A stretch of DNA of 64,000 bases from Latrodectus hesperus (GCA_037975125.1 CM075850.1:126437292-126501291), one strand, 5' to 3'; shown: positions 22,079 to 36,457, numbered from the stretch's first letter. The notes: generated by a model not told the origin, from the sequence alone. Made by a program: numbers and translations.

Positions 22079-25000
22079 TTTGTCTATAACCTAACAGCTC
22101 AAAGTATTCAATAAGGTACTATAATTCAAACAATTCCACTTAGGGAGTATTCAAGTTCTGAGTAAGTATCTTAAGAATAGGTATATCAAATTTAGAGGAA
22201 AATTTATGATAAATTTTTTTTTTCTAAGGGAGAAAAAAATTCGCGTTTATTCAGGAAATTTCAAACCTAATTTCCAAGTGCTATAAGAATCGATGCCCCA
22301 AAACAAAGTAAATTTAAGCATTTTAGCAACCTAAAGTAAATTTAACCAAAAATTATCACCAAGTAAATTTTCATTGAATAAATTTCAAGTAATTTACATA
22401 TGTAGATAATTTTACTTTACACATGATAATCGTTAAACTTATTTAATTTTTATAACATTTATTAATTCTCTTTTAGAATATTAGAATATACGATATTTTT
22501 ACAGTATCATATACAGAAATATAAAGTCATAAAAATGCTAATGTCATGTTAATATAAAAATGCTACATAAAAATGCTAATGTAAAGTCATAAAAATATGT
22601 GTCATAAAAATGCTTTGATAAGAGTTATTTATTCTGCTTAACTACTGAGGTAAACTATATTTAAATTATCAAACTAATTTACTGAAATGGATAATTTTTC
22701 ATTTAAGTATTAATATGATTTAAATTTTAATTCAAAATTTTCGTAGCCTCACAAATTATTCACTTTTATACATAAATTGCTGTAAAGTAATGAATTGCAA
22801 CCCTAAACATTTACTTCGATAAAATGTACTTTGTAGGCAGTTTTAGTATTAGAAAGTTACAAAGAAGAAACAAAGATATATTTAATTATTTGTTCATAAT
22901 ATTCACGTAAGAGAAGAATTCTTTGACAACTTTTTGGAGAAGGAAAATTTGATTACCTAAATTTTCTCGCCAAAATGAAATCTTTCGCAAAATATTAAGT
23001 TATAAACCATGCTGTGGCAGAAGAATTTGCTTTAGCGAAATTCTAATCACGGCTTGCTACAAAATTATGTCTTTAAGGAATTGAATGTATTATTGATAAC
23101 AAATTTAGGTTTATTGATGAATTCAATTAAGTTTCTGCTAAAATTCCCGTTTTTAGAGTTTTTATCGTAGATATAAATAAAGTAACTTTGCTCTTGTTTT
23201 AATAAAAAGCATGAATGCAATTAATTTATAATTAAGTTCATAATTATTCTAATTAATTCATGATTATTATCAATATTGTGTAAATTACATAAATTATCAT
23301 AAAGTTGCTGATATAAGATGATACATTCATTACCACTTAAATAAATAATTCACTAGATATTTTTATTCTTTTTGGGAATTTTTCATTTATTTTCTTTATA
23401 TAAAATATAGATGTTTTATGTGTAAATAATAAGTTAAGTATTAAAAAACACAGATACTGAGATTTAAGAAATAGTTAAGTGGATACTCAATAAATAGTAA
23501 TTGATGAGAAATTTTGATACAGCAAAAAAATAATTATAATGAAAAGGAATGAAAAAATATCTTAATTAATTACGTACAATGAAATTTTTTATATTGTCTG
23601 ATGATTCTTACGTAATTTAAGAAAAATTTTACTTGATTATTGAAACTTAAAACATAATGAATCACTTATCTGTTAAATTAAATTTAAAATTAAATCAAAA
23701 GATTTTTGGGTAGATTGTATTTACTAGTCACAAATCAAAGGATATTCAGCGGCTGAAATTTGTTGTATTTAAAGGAAGAGAGAGCTTTAAGTTGCATTTT
23801 CTCTGTCTACCTTTATAATGTAGTCAGTAAAAAAATCAATATTTTTTAACTTAACCAACACAATTTTTATCTTAAAAATCAATTAAACTGATATTTGAAA
23901 CATTTGTATTTAACATAACTTCATATATTTTATTATCCACTTTGTTAAATGTAAAATATTTCTGGAGAAATTTCCTTTTTCATGTACATGTATGTTTGCA
24001 AAATAAATGTAAAAAATGTGCATTAAATAGAGAGAGAGAGAGAGAGAAAGTGGAAGTAAAACAACTCATAAGAAACATAAAGCATAAATCAAGTTTACAC
24101 TATATCTTGTCGTTTACGAGTTGCGGTAAAACGTAACCAGATATGCATATATCATTTTCCAAAAATCCAAATTTCTCAGATTTTGAAAATATTTGCATGA
24201 AGAATAAACATATATTTAGAAAAGAACAGAACAGTAGAAAAATTCTTCATTTCTATTCTTTCTCTTTTCGTTTGGTTCATTGTTCGAATTCTTCCTGTAT
24301 ATTTGGCTATACACACTCGCTTACATATATTTATAGCGGTGGCAAAATTGTAAAGATTGTTTGAAAGTTTATTGTTTTTTTAAATTTGTGTTTTTATGTA
24401 GAATATACCAATTACATAAATAAAAATTTTTATATGTTAAATTAAAGAGAATTTAATTGAAAAATAGAATTAAAAATGTCCATCCATATAACAAAAAAGC
24501 TTTATTACAAATAATAAGATACATTTTAGATTTCGTTGATTTTTTGATTGCTTAAGCAAGCAATCAGTGTTAAGTAGGATAACCGGGATTTTTTAATACA
24601 GCTTCAGAACGTCTTTTTATCTAGCGAACTCACACATTTGGAATTAATCTCTTTCTTAATCACACGATGCCCCAAAACAATTAAAGTTACAATAATTTGC
24701 GATTTATTCGATGGGCAAGTTTCCTTTACAAAAACTTCGTCCATCACCTTAACTTTACACTAGGATTCAGATCATGTTTCCTCACCAGAGAGCAGGTCTT
24801 ATCTGAATAATCTATGCCTTGATCAATAAATCTATGCATTTATTTTTAATCCAACTTTGCATATTTTTGTCGTAGGGTATGGAGTTGAATTCTGCTGAGA
24901 AATGTAAATGTAAATTTATTGGATAAATATGCTTGATTGAAAATATCGATTTTGATTCTAGGATAGTATCGATGTAATTTTTGCATTCAGAAGGGTTACT

Positions 25001-25842
25001 GAAACTTGATAAGGACATTTTTTATTTTTAAGAACTTACCATGACAAGATAAATATATTTATTATTTTAAGCGCTTCTCTCACTAAAGATTTAAGTCAAA
25101 ATTCCTACCATTTATAAAAGAACACTAAAACTGACTAATTATTTAGCTCAATGCTTATGATTCGATCAATTTTAATCTAGGCTATTAAGATTCACTGACT
25201 TACGTAATAAATTATATTTTAAAATTTTGATAACTTATGATATAGATTCAATTATTTTTATAGTTCAGTAATATATTTTAGATTCTAATATTATAACTTA
25301 AACACATTTTTAATTAAAAAACATTGATGATTAATATTATAAAACACGAAAATTGAATACACATATTTTACATGCTAAGCTATAAATAATTGTTTTATGG
25401 TTTTATGTTTGATAGAGTATTATTTATAATAGGGACATATATTTCTAAGAATAATTAAAAAAAGATTCTAATTATTTTTAAAGAATAAAAAATTTTTTAT
25501 TTTTAATTATTATAATGTTACAATTAATAAACATCTAAGCAATTTACAATTGAATAACTATATAGTTATACGTTATATGAAATACGCAATGACATTAAAG
25601 TTTCTAACTGAAATATACAGATCAAAAAAGTCAAACAAATAGTTAGTAATTGTTTCAGTTTTCTGAATTTCACTTTAAACAGAAATATTTATTCCCGCTT
25701 TTAATTTTCAAATAATTTATTTCTAATTACTATAATTTCATTATTCAATTACAATTATTAATCATTGGTGTTCTATTAATTAAACTATCTTTTTTTATAA
25801 TTTTAATGTATTTAAACTGATCAAGATGCTCTAGGCAGAAGA
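22079..25842. other. no gene recognised
   Basis: AT-rich. A short repetition of CATAAAAATGCTAATGT words lies at 22530-22615 and an (AG)n patch at about 24029-24046. A 68-codon - strand frame at 24812-25018 is neither recognised nor clearly coding. Confidence 0.5.
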
Positions 25843-26382
25843 TACGTTTAATCGTAGGCTTCATAACTGGGCACTACTATTTCAGAAAACACCTCCATAA
25901 AACGGGACTGTTTCAGCAAGACCCTGTCTGCAGGAAATGTCATGCAAGAGGAAACGGCCAAGCATATCATTTACGAATGCGAGGCTCTTGTCCCTAGATT
26001 AACTTCTTAAGGCATCCTCCATACTAGGTTTGGTTTGTTTGTCGCTCAACGGTCATTTTTTGCACACGAGGGCTAACTAGACAGGGACCTACGTTTAAAG
26101 TGGATTCCGAACCACTACAAACATCCATGCCCAAGGTGGGATTCGAACCCACGAACTGTTGAACCGAAGGCAAGAGCGCTAACCATTCGGTTGCCAGCTT
26201 GGCCCTCCATACTAGAGAGTTACACCTAGACTCCATTAAAGGACTCGGACTTTATTAATAAAGTGGGTGACCCGAGTATCTGGAACTAGGAAACATTGAG
26301 TTTGGAGTTAATGGTACAAAATGCTGATTAAAGCAGAGGTACCAATGACATACAAACCCAACCATAAGAAGAAGAAGAAGAA
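25843..26382 (+). mobile_element. non-LTR retrotransposon 3' end, 5'-truncated and interrupted by SINE1
   Basis: The left part encodes the tail of a reverse transcriptase. It has DPVCRKCH followed, after a two-base deletion, by a frame with EETAKHIIYEC (C-x2-C...H-x4-C, a zinc-finger-like motif at the end of Jockey/I-type proteins). A short 3' UTR follows, with TTATTAATAAAGTGG, and then an AAG-rich tail (26366-26382). A related copy lies at 56149-56976 (- strand). The SINE at 26028-26203 splits the 3' UTR. The left boundary is approximate. Confidence 0.85.
26028..26203 (-). mobile_element. SINE1 copy, inserted into a non-LTR retrotransposon
   Basis: On the - strand it has the same tRNA-like head (CAACCGAATGGTTAGCGCTC, box GGTTCGAATCC) and a CAAAC/CAAACC tail. 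The target duplication CCTCCATACTA flanks it at 26016-26026 and 26204-26214. The related retroelement near 56330 carries the uninterrupted site (TCTAGTATGGATGATGCC). Confidence 0.95.
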
Positions 26383-27834
26383 CTGATCAATGTAATAAAC
26401 ATACATACATATTTTAGAGAAAGAAATGCTAACAATATTATCGAATATGCTTATTTCCACATCATGCTGAGTGTACAGTAACCACCGTGTTATCTTCTTT
26501 TATTTTATGCTTGGCGAAATTCTCCTCTATTTTCTAAACTTTTTCTATTTTTAGTTAATTATAAATGAAAACAATTTTTTTTTATTTTCTTGAAATATCA
26601 AGTACCTTAAAATACTGAAACGAAATAATTTTGCAAGCGCATAGTTTGTTCTACAGTGAAAAGGGGGAGATTGTACAATATTTTATTAGATATATTTTGA
26701 ATCTTCCTAGATTACTCATAAATTATAACAAATATAATGAGAAAACAATTCTAAACACTTTTCACAAAGATTTCTATATAAATTTTTGAATACATTTTAA
26801 GAAAAAGAAAAATAAACAGACAAAAATATAAACTTATTAATTTTTGTACTTAGGAATAATTTGAAAGATTTTACTAGTCCACGGACTCTGCCTTTTTTCT
26901 TCATTCAGATTTTAAAATAAATTATCGATGATTATATACTCAGTGCTTGAATGTAATGTTTCTATCAAATCTAGGACCAGCTAATATTTATACAACATAT
27001 GCATAGAATAATATAAATCCTTTAAAATTTAAAATCATAGACATGCTCAACATTAAATAAGGAAAAGTATAACAAAATAATTAAAACGACGAATATTTGG
27101 GGTATGTGTCATTATACTAAACTTGTCAAGACTTCCAATATTTCTGATATATTTAATTTACATCAATATATACAAAATGCTTACAGTAATGACCAATTCT
27201 TTTATATTGTTATCATCTTAAAATTTTCAGCAAAATACTAGAATTCCTAAACATACTAAAACTATATTAATCATTTTTATATGCCAAGAAATGTAAGCGT
27301 TTAAATGGTATTGTTTTAAGATCTAATAAGTGAAGCAAAATAAGAAAAAATTATTTAAGTTTGATAGAATAACAATATCAGTATCTAGAATGACAACTTT
27401 TCACTTAAAAATAAGAAAATAAGAGCACTTACACTTTAAAGAATAGTTTTATTGTTGAATGCCCTTAACGTAAAGAAAAGTTATGCAATTTTAAACTAAA
27501 ATCGAGATAATTCTATCACGTGATCTTAAATTTGCGATCAGTGTGATTCATTGATTTCGTTAAACATACATAACCATATGATTGCTTTTCAATAATTCTG
27601 ATCGATAAAATATGGTAAACAAATTTCATCTATGTGCACTTATGATTATACTAATTAAACAAAGGATTTAATATTTAGGTTTAATTAGACTTTACATTTA
27701 ATTTATTTTTAAAGGAGATCAATTATATTTTCACTTGTCGCTCTATTTATGACTATTTTATTTTAATAGTAATAAGTTAAATGTTTCATTTAAATATAAA
27801 TTGAAATATTATATTCACCTATGTTATTAACTTG
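26383..27834. other. no gene recognised
   Basis: AT-rich DNA without an open frame or repeat that I could identify. Confidence 0.5.
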
Positions 27835-28127
27835 TGTAGGGACGTAAGAAAATGGAAGTCAGAATATTACGAAACGAAACATTTATTACGACATTAAACA
27901 TGACTAAAATAGTTACAAAAGAAAATATATAATAATAATAAACTAGGTTATATTGCCAGTACAGAACTAATAATAAAAATGTTATTTATGAACCGGTCCT
28001 TCTGTTCCTCAACTCTCTCTTTTATCTATATCTCTATTGTCTTATTGGATATTGAATATTTTGTAAGTTCACTCTATTGGGCAGAAACGCCATCTCTTGT
28101 TAGTAGAGTTAACATCGATCTGTTACA
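27835..28127 (-). mobile_element. candidate solo LTR
   Basis: This 293 bp stretch starts TGTAGGG and ends TGTTACA, so both strands show TG...CA ends. On the - strand it opens TGTAACAGATCG, has GAGATGGCG about 35 bases in, as near the start of the intact LTR at 14859, and an AATAAATG motif near the other end. There is no adjacent internal region, and the target duplication is not clear (ACTT or CTT only). Confidence 0.5.
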
Positions 28128-28261
28128 CTTATGATTATTTATTTGTTATTATTTAAATTATTTATTTTTATGCTTTATTTTTATTTGCATTTTTATATGC
28201 CTTCATCTAGTGTAACGCTTATGCAAGAAAGTTCTCATAAAGTTTTTTTCATTACAACTAC

Positions 28262-28405
<144 letters not shown>

Positions 28406-28561
28406 ATCAGGAAATGAAAAACCGTATAACTGCATTGAATTTGATAGAAACTGAGTCGTTGCATGACAACTGCATTAAATGTCATCGTCGAATGTACATG
28501 TCTTCTTCCTGTAACAAAGAGATTTTAGCCAATACTTTCTGTCCGTTTCAAAATTCTGATT

Positions 28562-28672
28562 GCACAAGAGGATATTATATACATCAATGTAGATAATAGT
28601 CTCTTGTGCAATTAGGCTATTATATACACCATTGTATATAATAGCCTCTTGTGCACTTAGGCTATTATATAC
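28562..28672. repeat. two tandem foldback units (hairpin cluster)
   Basis: 28562-28609 folds on itself: GCACAAGAG at the left pairs with CTCTTGTGC at the right, with an imperfect AT-rich stem. 28615-28646 is a perfect 14 bp stem (GGCTATTATATACA) with a four-base loop. A further copy of TTAGGCTATTATATACA follows at about 28656-28672. Confidence 0.8.
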
Positions 28673-29715
28673 AGCGAAGTGTTGCAAATCTCTAACGAAA
28701 CAATGATGTCCTGCGTCCAAACGGAACTTTGCAACTGTGAAGGATCAAGGAGAGTCGGGTAAACTACAAATCGAAACCCCCTTTTTACTCTTTTTAATTT
28801 CGTTTCTATCTTTGTTTGCAAAATTTTAGTATATGCTTTAACAAATATATTAGCCCTTTCCTTTCGAATTATTTCTACGTGAGCTGAAATCTACTGTAAG
28901 ACAACAGTCATAATTTTAATATCAGAAGATAAAAAATCTTGCAAATATAATTTTTGATTCCAAGACATGTGCAGAAAATTTTTGGGTGGTTGAAGAATCA
29001 ATATTGTATAATAATCAAGTGCTTTTTTCAATAAAAAAGACATATTTTGCATGACATTATTACATAATTATGTAATATAAGACAAACTAACATTGGTATT
29101 AAGTATAATTATTTAAACTAAAATTTTATAATTATTAATTTTGCAATTTTTTTCAAATTACTTATATGAAGTCAACAAAATTTCTAAATTACTATGATTG
29201 AATATCCAAGAAATAAATTTTATACGCTTTTCTTTAAATCAACTGTTATTTTTCACACTTTATATTAAATATTACAAAAAAAATTACACAAACGGATTAG
29301 GGATATAATTATGAAATAACTATTTCGGAGTGAAAAAATAATTACTAGTTTCCTATATTATTTTGCTTTTTATTCAATTAAGTGTATTGTATGTGTTAAA
29401 AGCAATTCCCTTTCCTCGCAAGATTAGTTCATTGCTTATGTTGGAGCAAAATAATGATTAGTCTAAGTCGATGAAATATTTTTTCAATATTAATTTTCAT
29501 TTAATATCTCTTTTTATATAACTTCTGACAAAGTAAAGTTTCCTTTAATAAAACTGTTTTGGTAAATGTATTCTACATAAAGTTATAATAATGTTATATT
29601 GAAGCAGTCATTCAAATAAATTTAATTTAATATTGATAAATAGAAGCAAGTATTAGATTAAACATAATATATATGTAAGGTGTTACGTGTAGTTAGAAAA
29701 ATATTTGCACTTTAA
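28673..29715. other. no gene recognised
   Basis: AT-rich apart from about 28680-28770, which is of mixed composition and unidentified. Confidence 0.45.
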
Positions 29716-29983
29716 GTTGTTGTTGCACCAGCATACTTCTCCGTACCTAGTCCAGAACTGGGCTCTACCAGTTACAGGAAGCAGTCGGATAGTGTTTCCG
29801 TGATTTAAAACTGGGTTCCAACCCTAAGACTCTTTAATATATCATTTCAATGTGGAGGACATTGCAATCACGGCCAACTTAACTTACCCCAACCACTTGT
29901 AGTGAATACGTCGGATTTTTCACTAGGCTGGGATTCGAACTCAATACCTTCTGACAATTAGAACAACGGATTAACCAACCAGC
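29716..29983 (-). mobile_element. SINE3 copy
   Basis: Read on the - strand, it has a tRNA-like head (GGTTGGTTAATCCG, box GAGTTCGAATCCC), a body matching 40073-40366 and 53037-53332 (GTGGAGGACATTGC on the + strand and CCAGAACTGGGCTCTACCAG near the end), and a CAACAACAA tail. Confidence 0.85.
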
Positions 29984-30011
29984 ATATTTCCCTAACTAAT
30001 CCGCATATTCG

Positions 30012-30295
30012 GAAGCCTGGTGGCTTAGTGGCGTTTTTTTTACGCTCCCAAGGCACAGGTTCGATCCTGGAGCTGGGCAATGATGACTCAACCTTTCATC
30101 TTTTCAGTGGGTGGATAAACTGAGTATCAAGCATGATTGGGAACTAAAGACTAGGGGTTTCACTTTAGGCAGACCACCTAACTGGTACATATGCTTCACT
30201 CTCCAAGGCCTTCGGTTATGAAAACAGTTATGGGCACTGTACGCCTTGGCCCATATGGGCTGTCATGCTACGGTATATTTGGTTAATCAGAGGTC
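30012..30295 (+). mobile_element. SINE4 copy
   Basis: The head has GGTGGCTTAGTGGCG and the box GGTTCGATCCTGG, both tRNA-like. The body has GGGAACTAAAGACTAGGGG and TGGGCACTGTACGCCTTGG. A 5'-truncated relative lies at 47745-47888. The right end is approximate. Confidence 0.8.
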
Positions 30296-32478
30296 ATCGC
30301 TGCCTTGCACTATGAGATGTAAATTCAAGATTTTTTCTTTAAAGAAATGTATTTCATATTAGATGTAATTTCTCAAAGATATTGATAATATGACTTATAT
30401 GAGAAACTGCACCTAAAATATGTAAGGTATTGTAAAGTTAATAAATCAGAATTTTCTTTTTAAAGAAATTCCAATTGTATATATACGAAGAAATCTGAAA
30501 ACTAATTTATTTTGTACCAAAATCCAAAAAAAGATAATTTATTAAAGTTTTATGCACACATATGGAAGTACTTCTTAGTAAATATATTTTTTAGATATAA
30601 TCCAAATGTTTTTTAGTCAGCTTTAATTTTCACTATAACTTTGATATGGTATATATAATTGTTTAGCCTATTAGAGTATTCTTAGAAAATGATATATATT
30701 ACAATTTGCATTCATGTTAGATTTTGAATTAGAATTACTTTAATCCACTTTTATTAAAAAGATTCTGCTTATAATCTTTAACACAATAAAAGCAATATCA
30801 CTTATCACTATATATTTATCTGAGAAATGAAAGTACAGTTTATTTTTGAAATATAAAAAACCCTATGTATGTGTGTGTGTTAATGCATTAAAGGCCTCTT
30901 TGATTAGACACTTCATAAATTTAAATGTCGTACAAGTGTCGAAGTCGATTCCGTAGCTGGCATCTTTCATTTAACACCACGCTAGCGGAGAGAGATTATA
31001 TTCTATAGAACTTATAGTATTCATAAGCCTTCTCAGCAGGACAGTCTCTGTCTGCGTCAGATATTAAAACCGCTACCTCCTGGAATCTACAGTGATGTCT
31101 TTTCTCATCAGCATCAATTAAAAAAATAAAAAAGTAACATGATATCATATCAGAAGAATATGATGATTCTGAGGCGTACTTTATTATTTTAGCAAAAATT
31201 GACTAGCAATTATTGAAATGGAAGAAAGTGATTTTTTAATGTGCCAATTCTTAAGCTTTCTGGCCACACTTCATGTTAACTTACAACGAAGTGATTGAGG
31301 CAAATGCCTCAGAACTCTTAATAATATTTATTGACATCCTGGCTTGTGAATAGAAATTTATAATTCAGAATAGTACGCCCATATCAAAGAAAACAGTTAA
31401 TATTACCAAAACTTTTGAGCTACATGACTAAATCCTTCTGTCTTTCTTTATCTTTTTCGTACCATTCACTTGATTGTTCTACTAATTCTGTGTCAAAAGC
31501 ACAAATCAGTCTTATCACTGGTAATAATGACTTTTTTTTTAAATAAAATTTATTTTTGAATGTGCATTAAAAGGGTTATTTGAGATTTTTTTTGGAACAA
31601 ATTTAATATTCTTGGAATAAATCAAGATGGAGCACATCGCAATATTAATTAATTTTTTAAAGTAACTTCAATGGAATCAACTTTCTCAATAATGTCTTTT
31701 ATGTTTAAAGGAGATTAAACGAGTATTATTTCTCAGACATGCTCATTATGTTGACCATTAATCCAAATGAATTATTTACCAGATCGCTGATTTCATCCGT
31801 TGTGTTTTCCATCATCTTTATCCACTTTATACTAATAAAATAATATTAAATTTGTCATAAATAACCATCTCCAATAACTTTCTGAAATATTTAAAATGGT
31901 TTAATAGCATATATTTCATTGAGGAAACACATGTTCTTTGCAAGATTTTTTAAAAAATTATCTTCTACCAATAGTTTATTTTCTGACGATAAAATTGTAT
32001 ACCATCTTGGTTGTTTCCATATATTTATAGAAGTCTTAAAATATTTGATAAAAGTTTTGCATACGATATCTACTATAAATAAATTTTAAATGAAGAATCC
32101 CGGAAAATTTTTTATTTCACTAGCATGTATTTAAGTATTCCTAGTGAGATTAATTTTCACCAACTACAGTCCCTCGAAACATTCTCTGAGAATACATTAT
32201 TCATTTTAACTTATGAATTATTCAATTTATTTTTGTTGCATCTAAAAACATTTTTCTTTGACTAACAACTTTTCCATAGCTTCTCTAATAGCATCACTGA
32301 AAACAAATAACAAAATTTGCTTAATTCAAACACTTTTTATTTATCTTTAAGACCATCAAAAATTGATTATCAAAATACTTTTTAAATATTAATATTATTC
32401 AGCAAACAAAATTACTTTTATTTCGTTTCCTAAATAAGCTTATTTTATTAAAAAATGAATTATAAATGATTTCATATA
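30296..32478. other. no gene recognised
   Basis: AT-rich. A somewhat GC-richer patch at about 30925-31100 (TTCCGTAGCTGGC, CGCTAGCGG) is unidentified. Confidence 0.45.
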
Positions 32479-32668
32479 CAGTGGTACCTCGATATACGAA
32501 TGTTCTAATATACGAGTGTTTAAAGATACGAGCCGCCGAGTGAGCGATTTTTGCTTTGAAATGAGAAGCTCATTTGAGATACGAGGAATCGCACACTACA
32601 CGGCGTCTAACAGTTTCTCCCACCTAAGACTAGACCACAATCTGCATGCTTGTTTCCCTCATTTTCGA

Positions 32669-32857
32669 GCCGAGCTGGCAGCCGAATGGTTAGCGCTCTT
32701 GCCTTCGGTTCAACAGTTCGTGGGTTCGAATCCCACCTTGGGCATGGATGTTTGTAGTGGTTCGGAATCCACTTTAAGCCGTAAGTCCCGGTCTAATTAG
32801 CCCTCGTGTGCAAAAAATGACCGTTGAGCGACAAACAAACCAAACAAACAAACCAAA
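32669..32857 (+). mobile_element. SINE1 copy, inserted into the Tigger-like element
   Basis: A full-length 189 bp copy with an exact B box (GGTTCGAATCC) and a tail of CAAAC-type units. The 13 bp duplication CCCTCATTTTCGA flanks it at 32656-32668 and 32858-32870. Confidence 0.95.
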
Positions 32858-32960
32858 CCCTCATTTTCGAAGCATTTTGACAAGTTGTGTTCGCATTTTT
32901 TGCACACACACACAAAACATTATCACATTTATTTTTATAACCATAGGTCTGAAGAAAAAG

Positions 32961-34459
32961 ATGATGTCTATTGAATTAAAACATAAAACCATTGAAAAAT
33001 ATGATTAAGGTGTGCATTTGGCAAGGAAGTATGTGTGTAGCACATCAATGATATGTACTATGCTTAAACAGAAGGAGTTGATAAAGGGTATAACTCCAGC
33101 TAAGGGCGTTACAATAATTTCTAAGCTCCGGACCTCTCTCCATGAAAAGATGGAGAAACTACTGATGGTATATGTGACAAAGAAACAGCTTCAAGGAGGA
33201 ACCTTAATACAAAGAATCATATGTGAGAAGACTCGATCGATTAATGATGATCTGCGGAAACAGATCCCACACACTTCCACAAACGAGGAATCGGAAGACT
33301 CGTTTAAAGCCAGTCTGGGCTAGTTTGAGAACTTTATAGTAAGGACAGGCATTCATTCCATCGCCAGGCATGGTGATGGAGCAAGTTCGATGTAAAGACA
33401 GCTGAGAATTACATCAACGCATTTTCCGAACTGATAGAAGCCAAAGGATACACCCCCCAGCAAGTCTCCATTTGTGACGAGACAGGGCTTTTCTGGAAAA
33501 GGATGCCTAATAGGACTTACATAATAGCAGAGGAGAAGATGATGCCAGGTGATAAACCCATGAAGGATAGATTAACTTTAGCATTCACACCAATGCGGGT
33601 GATGACTGCAAAATCAAGACTATGCTAGTATATCATTTGGAAAATCCCAGCCTTTAAGTCACATAAGATTTTAAAATAAAAACTGCAAGTTATGTGGAGG
33701 TCAAATCCGAAGGCGGTTTGGCCTTTCTGTTAAAAAATATCTACAATAAAACAACCTACCCATGCAAGCTCTTCTCGTTTTCGACAATATGTCCCTGATC
33801 ACCCACCAAATCTCGAAGATGATTTACTCGAAGAGTTCAAGTTTATAAAGGTTCTCTACTTACCATCCATCACAACTCTTATCCTGCGGCCCATGGATCA
33901 GCAGGGGATTTCTAATTTTAAAAAGTTGCACACCAAGCGCATTTTTTGGGGCTGCTTTGAGATGAAAGAGAACACAAACCTTACCCTTCGAGAGTTCTGA
34001 AAGGAACACTTTAACATCGTGATATGCCTAAGAATTATTGAACAGGCCTGGCTGGATGTTACAACGAGGACCTTAACCTCTGCATGGAAAAAGCTGTGGC
34101 CTAAGGCCTTAGCTGAAAGGCCCTTCGAAGTATTGGAACCCGAAGTGTCAGTAATAGATGAGATTGTATATCTGGGAAAATCCATGGATCTGGAGGTGGA
34201 TGAGAGAGATGTGAACGAACTGGTCGAGGAACAGTCTCAGGAGTTGACAACCGAGGAATTACACGATCTACATTCGCAGCAGGATACGGTGGTTCAACGA
34301 AAACTTAGTTTTGAAGAGGAGTCAGAGATAGAGGAGGTTATCTCTACAAAGGAGATCTTTGGAATGTGGGAGAAAATTGTAGAATTCGAGTGGATAAAAG
34401 TCACTCCGAAAAAGTTTCAACGGTTCATGCATTGGAGTTGTTCAACGAAACTTGCTTAG
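32961..34459 (+). pseudogene. broken Tigger-like transposase
   Basis: The start (MMSIELKHKTIEKYD) is followed by a TAA. Open pieces then continue: a CENP-B/Psq-like helix-turn-helix part (33012-33200), ICDETGLFWKRMP near 33470 (first Asp of the DDE_1 domain), a frame with FDNMSLITHQ near 33780 (second Asp) and RPMDQQGISNFKK near 33890 (third Asp). A C-terminal acidic part (34019-34459) is open and rich in Glu. The catalytic Asp residues are all visible, but several stops and frameshifts separate them. Confidence 0.88.
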
Positions 34460-34832
34460 CTCATTTTCCCAATATTCTGAAAGGGAGGAAGGAACAAACA
34501 TCCTTGGACAGTTTTTTTAAACAATCTGCAGGTGAAAATGAGCAAAGCGTGAGGAAAACGGCGAAGACCAGTGACGAAAATTTAGCGCTTCTTTTATTAT
34601 GCTTTTATAGAATATGTATTTATTTATAGAATATGTAATTATTTCTTATTGTAAATACATTTTTCTAATTCAAAAACGCTTAACAAAGACAACTGAGGTT
34701 GTGTTTTGGAAGCTCGAATGGATTAATGGCATTTCAATTAATTTCAATGGGGAAAATTGCTTTGAGATAGAGCAATTTGACATACGAGCAAGGTTACGAA
34801 ACGAATTAAACTCTTATGTCGTGACACTACTC

Positions 34833-35845
<1,013 letters not shown>

Positions 35846-35990
35846 GTGCTTAGTATTAATTTCTATAAAATGTTTATTTATACTGAACATTACTAAACAA
35901 CACTCAAAACAATTTTAATATTAAACAATTTTAATATGGAATGCACAATACTAATTATCTTTAGCAGTTATTTAATATATAAAGCAATTG

Positions 35991-36026
35991 TTAATAATTA
36001 CATAAAATATTTTATGTAATTATTAA
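35991..36026. repeat. perfect 36 bp palindrome
   Basis: TTAATAATTACATAAAAT is followed immediately by its exact complement. Confidence 0.9.
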
Positions 36027-36457
36027 AAAATTCAAAGTTTTTGTTACTTTTAATGAGTAAATTTAAATAATTTTTATTTAATATCAACTTAATGTAAATT
36101 TAGTGGATAAACGAGTTTTTAACAATAATTTATCCTTCTTTGCTAATAGTAATAGAAACATTTTGGATTCTTTTTTTTATAGAATAATATATAACTTTAA
36201 TTTTATTCTTAAATTAGTATTAAAAATAATCTAAAAAGTTGGAATCATAATCTTCTCAAATAAAGAAGCTCTAAAAGACTGAACCTAATTAACATACAAA
36301 CACAAAATGATTTAGAATGTCAGATTCAGGTAACAAGCATAATAAATATTTACTAAAATACATAAATTTCATGCATAGACATTTGATGGTAAAAATATTC
36401 TAAAATAGCATTTTTATGCCTGACCTTTTCACTGCGTCCAAGATGAGTGATAGTTAC

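Larger units (their letters stand above)
32479..34832 (+). mobile_element. Tigger-like (pogo) DNA transposon, degenerate, with a nested SINE1
   Basis: The left end reads CAGTGGTACCTCGATATACG after TA (32477-32478), which is typical of Tigger-like elements. The right end (…CTCTTATGTCGTGACACTACTC before TA at 34833-34834) is a diverged complement. CGTATGTCAAAT and ACGAG repeats occur near both ends. Inside is a broken DDE_1-type transposase. The SINE at 32669-32857 lies in the 5' non-coding part. Confidence 0.88.

Noticed and set aside
24812..25018. - strand 68-codon frame as a gene
   Set aside because: It has AT-rich codon use, no motif, no splice context and no recognised similarity, so it is left as unassigned.
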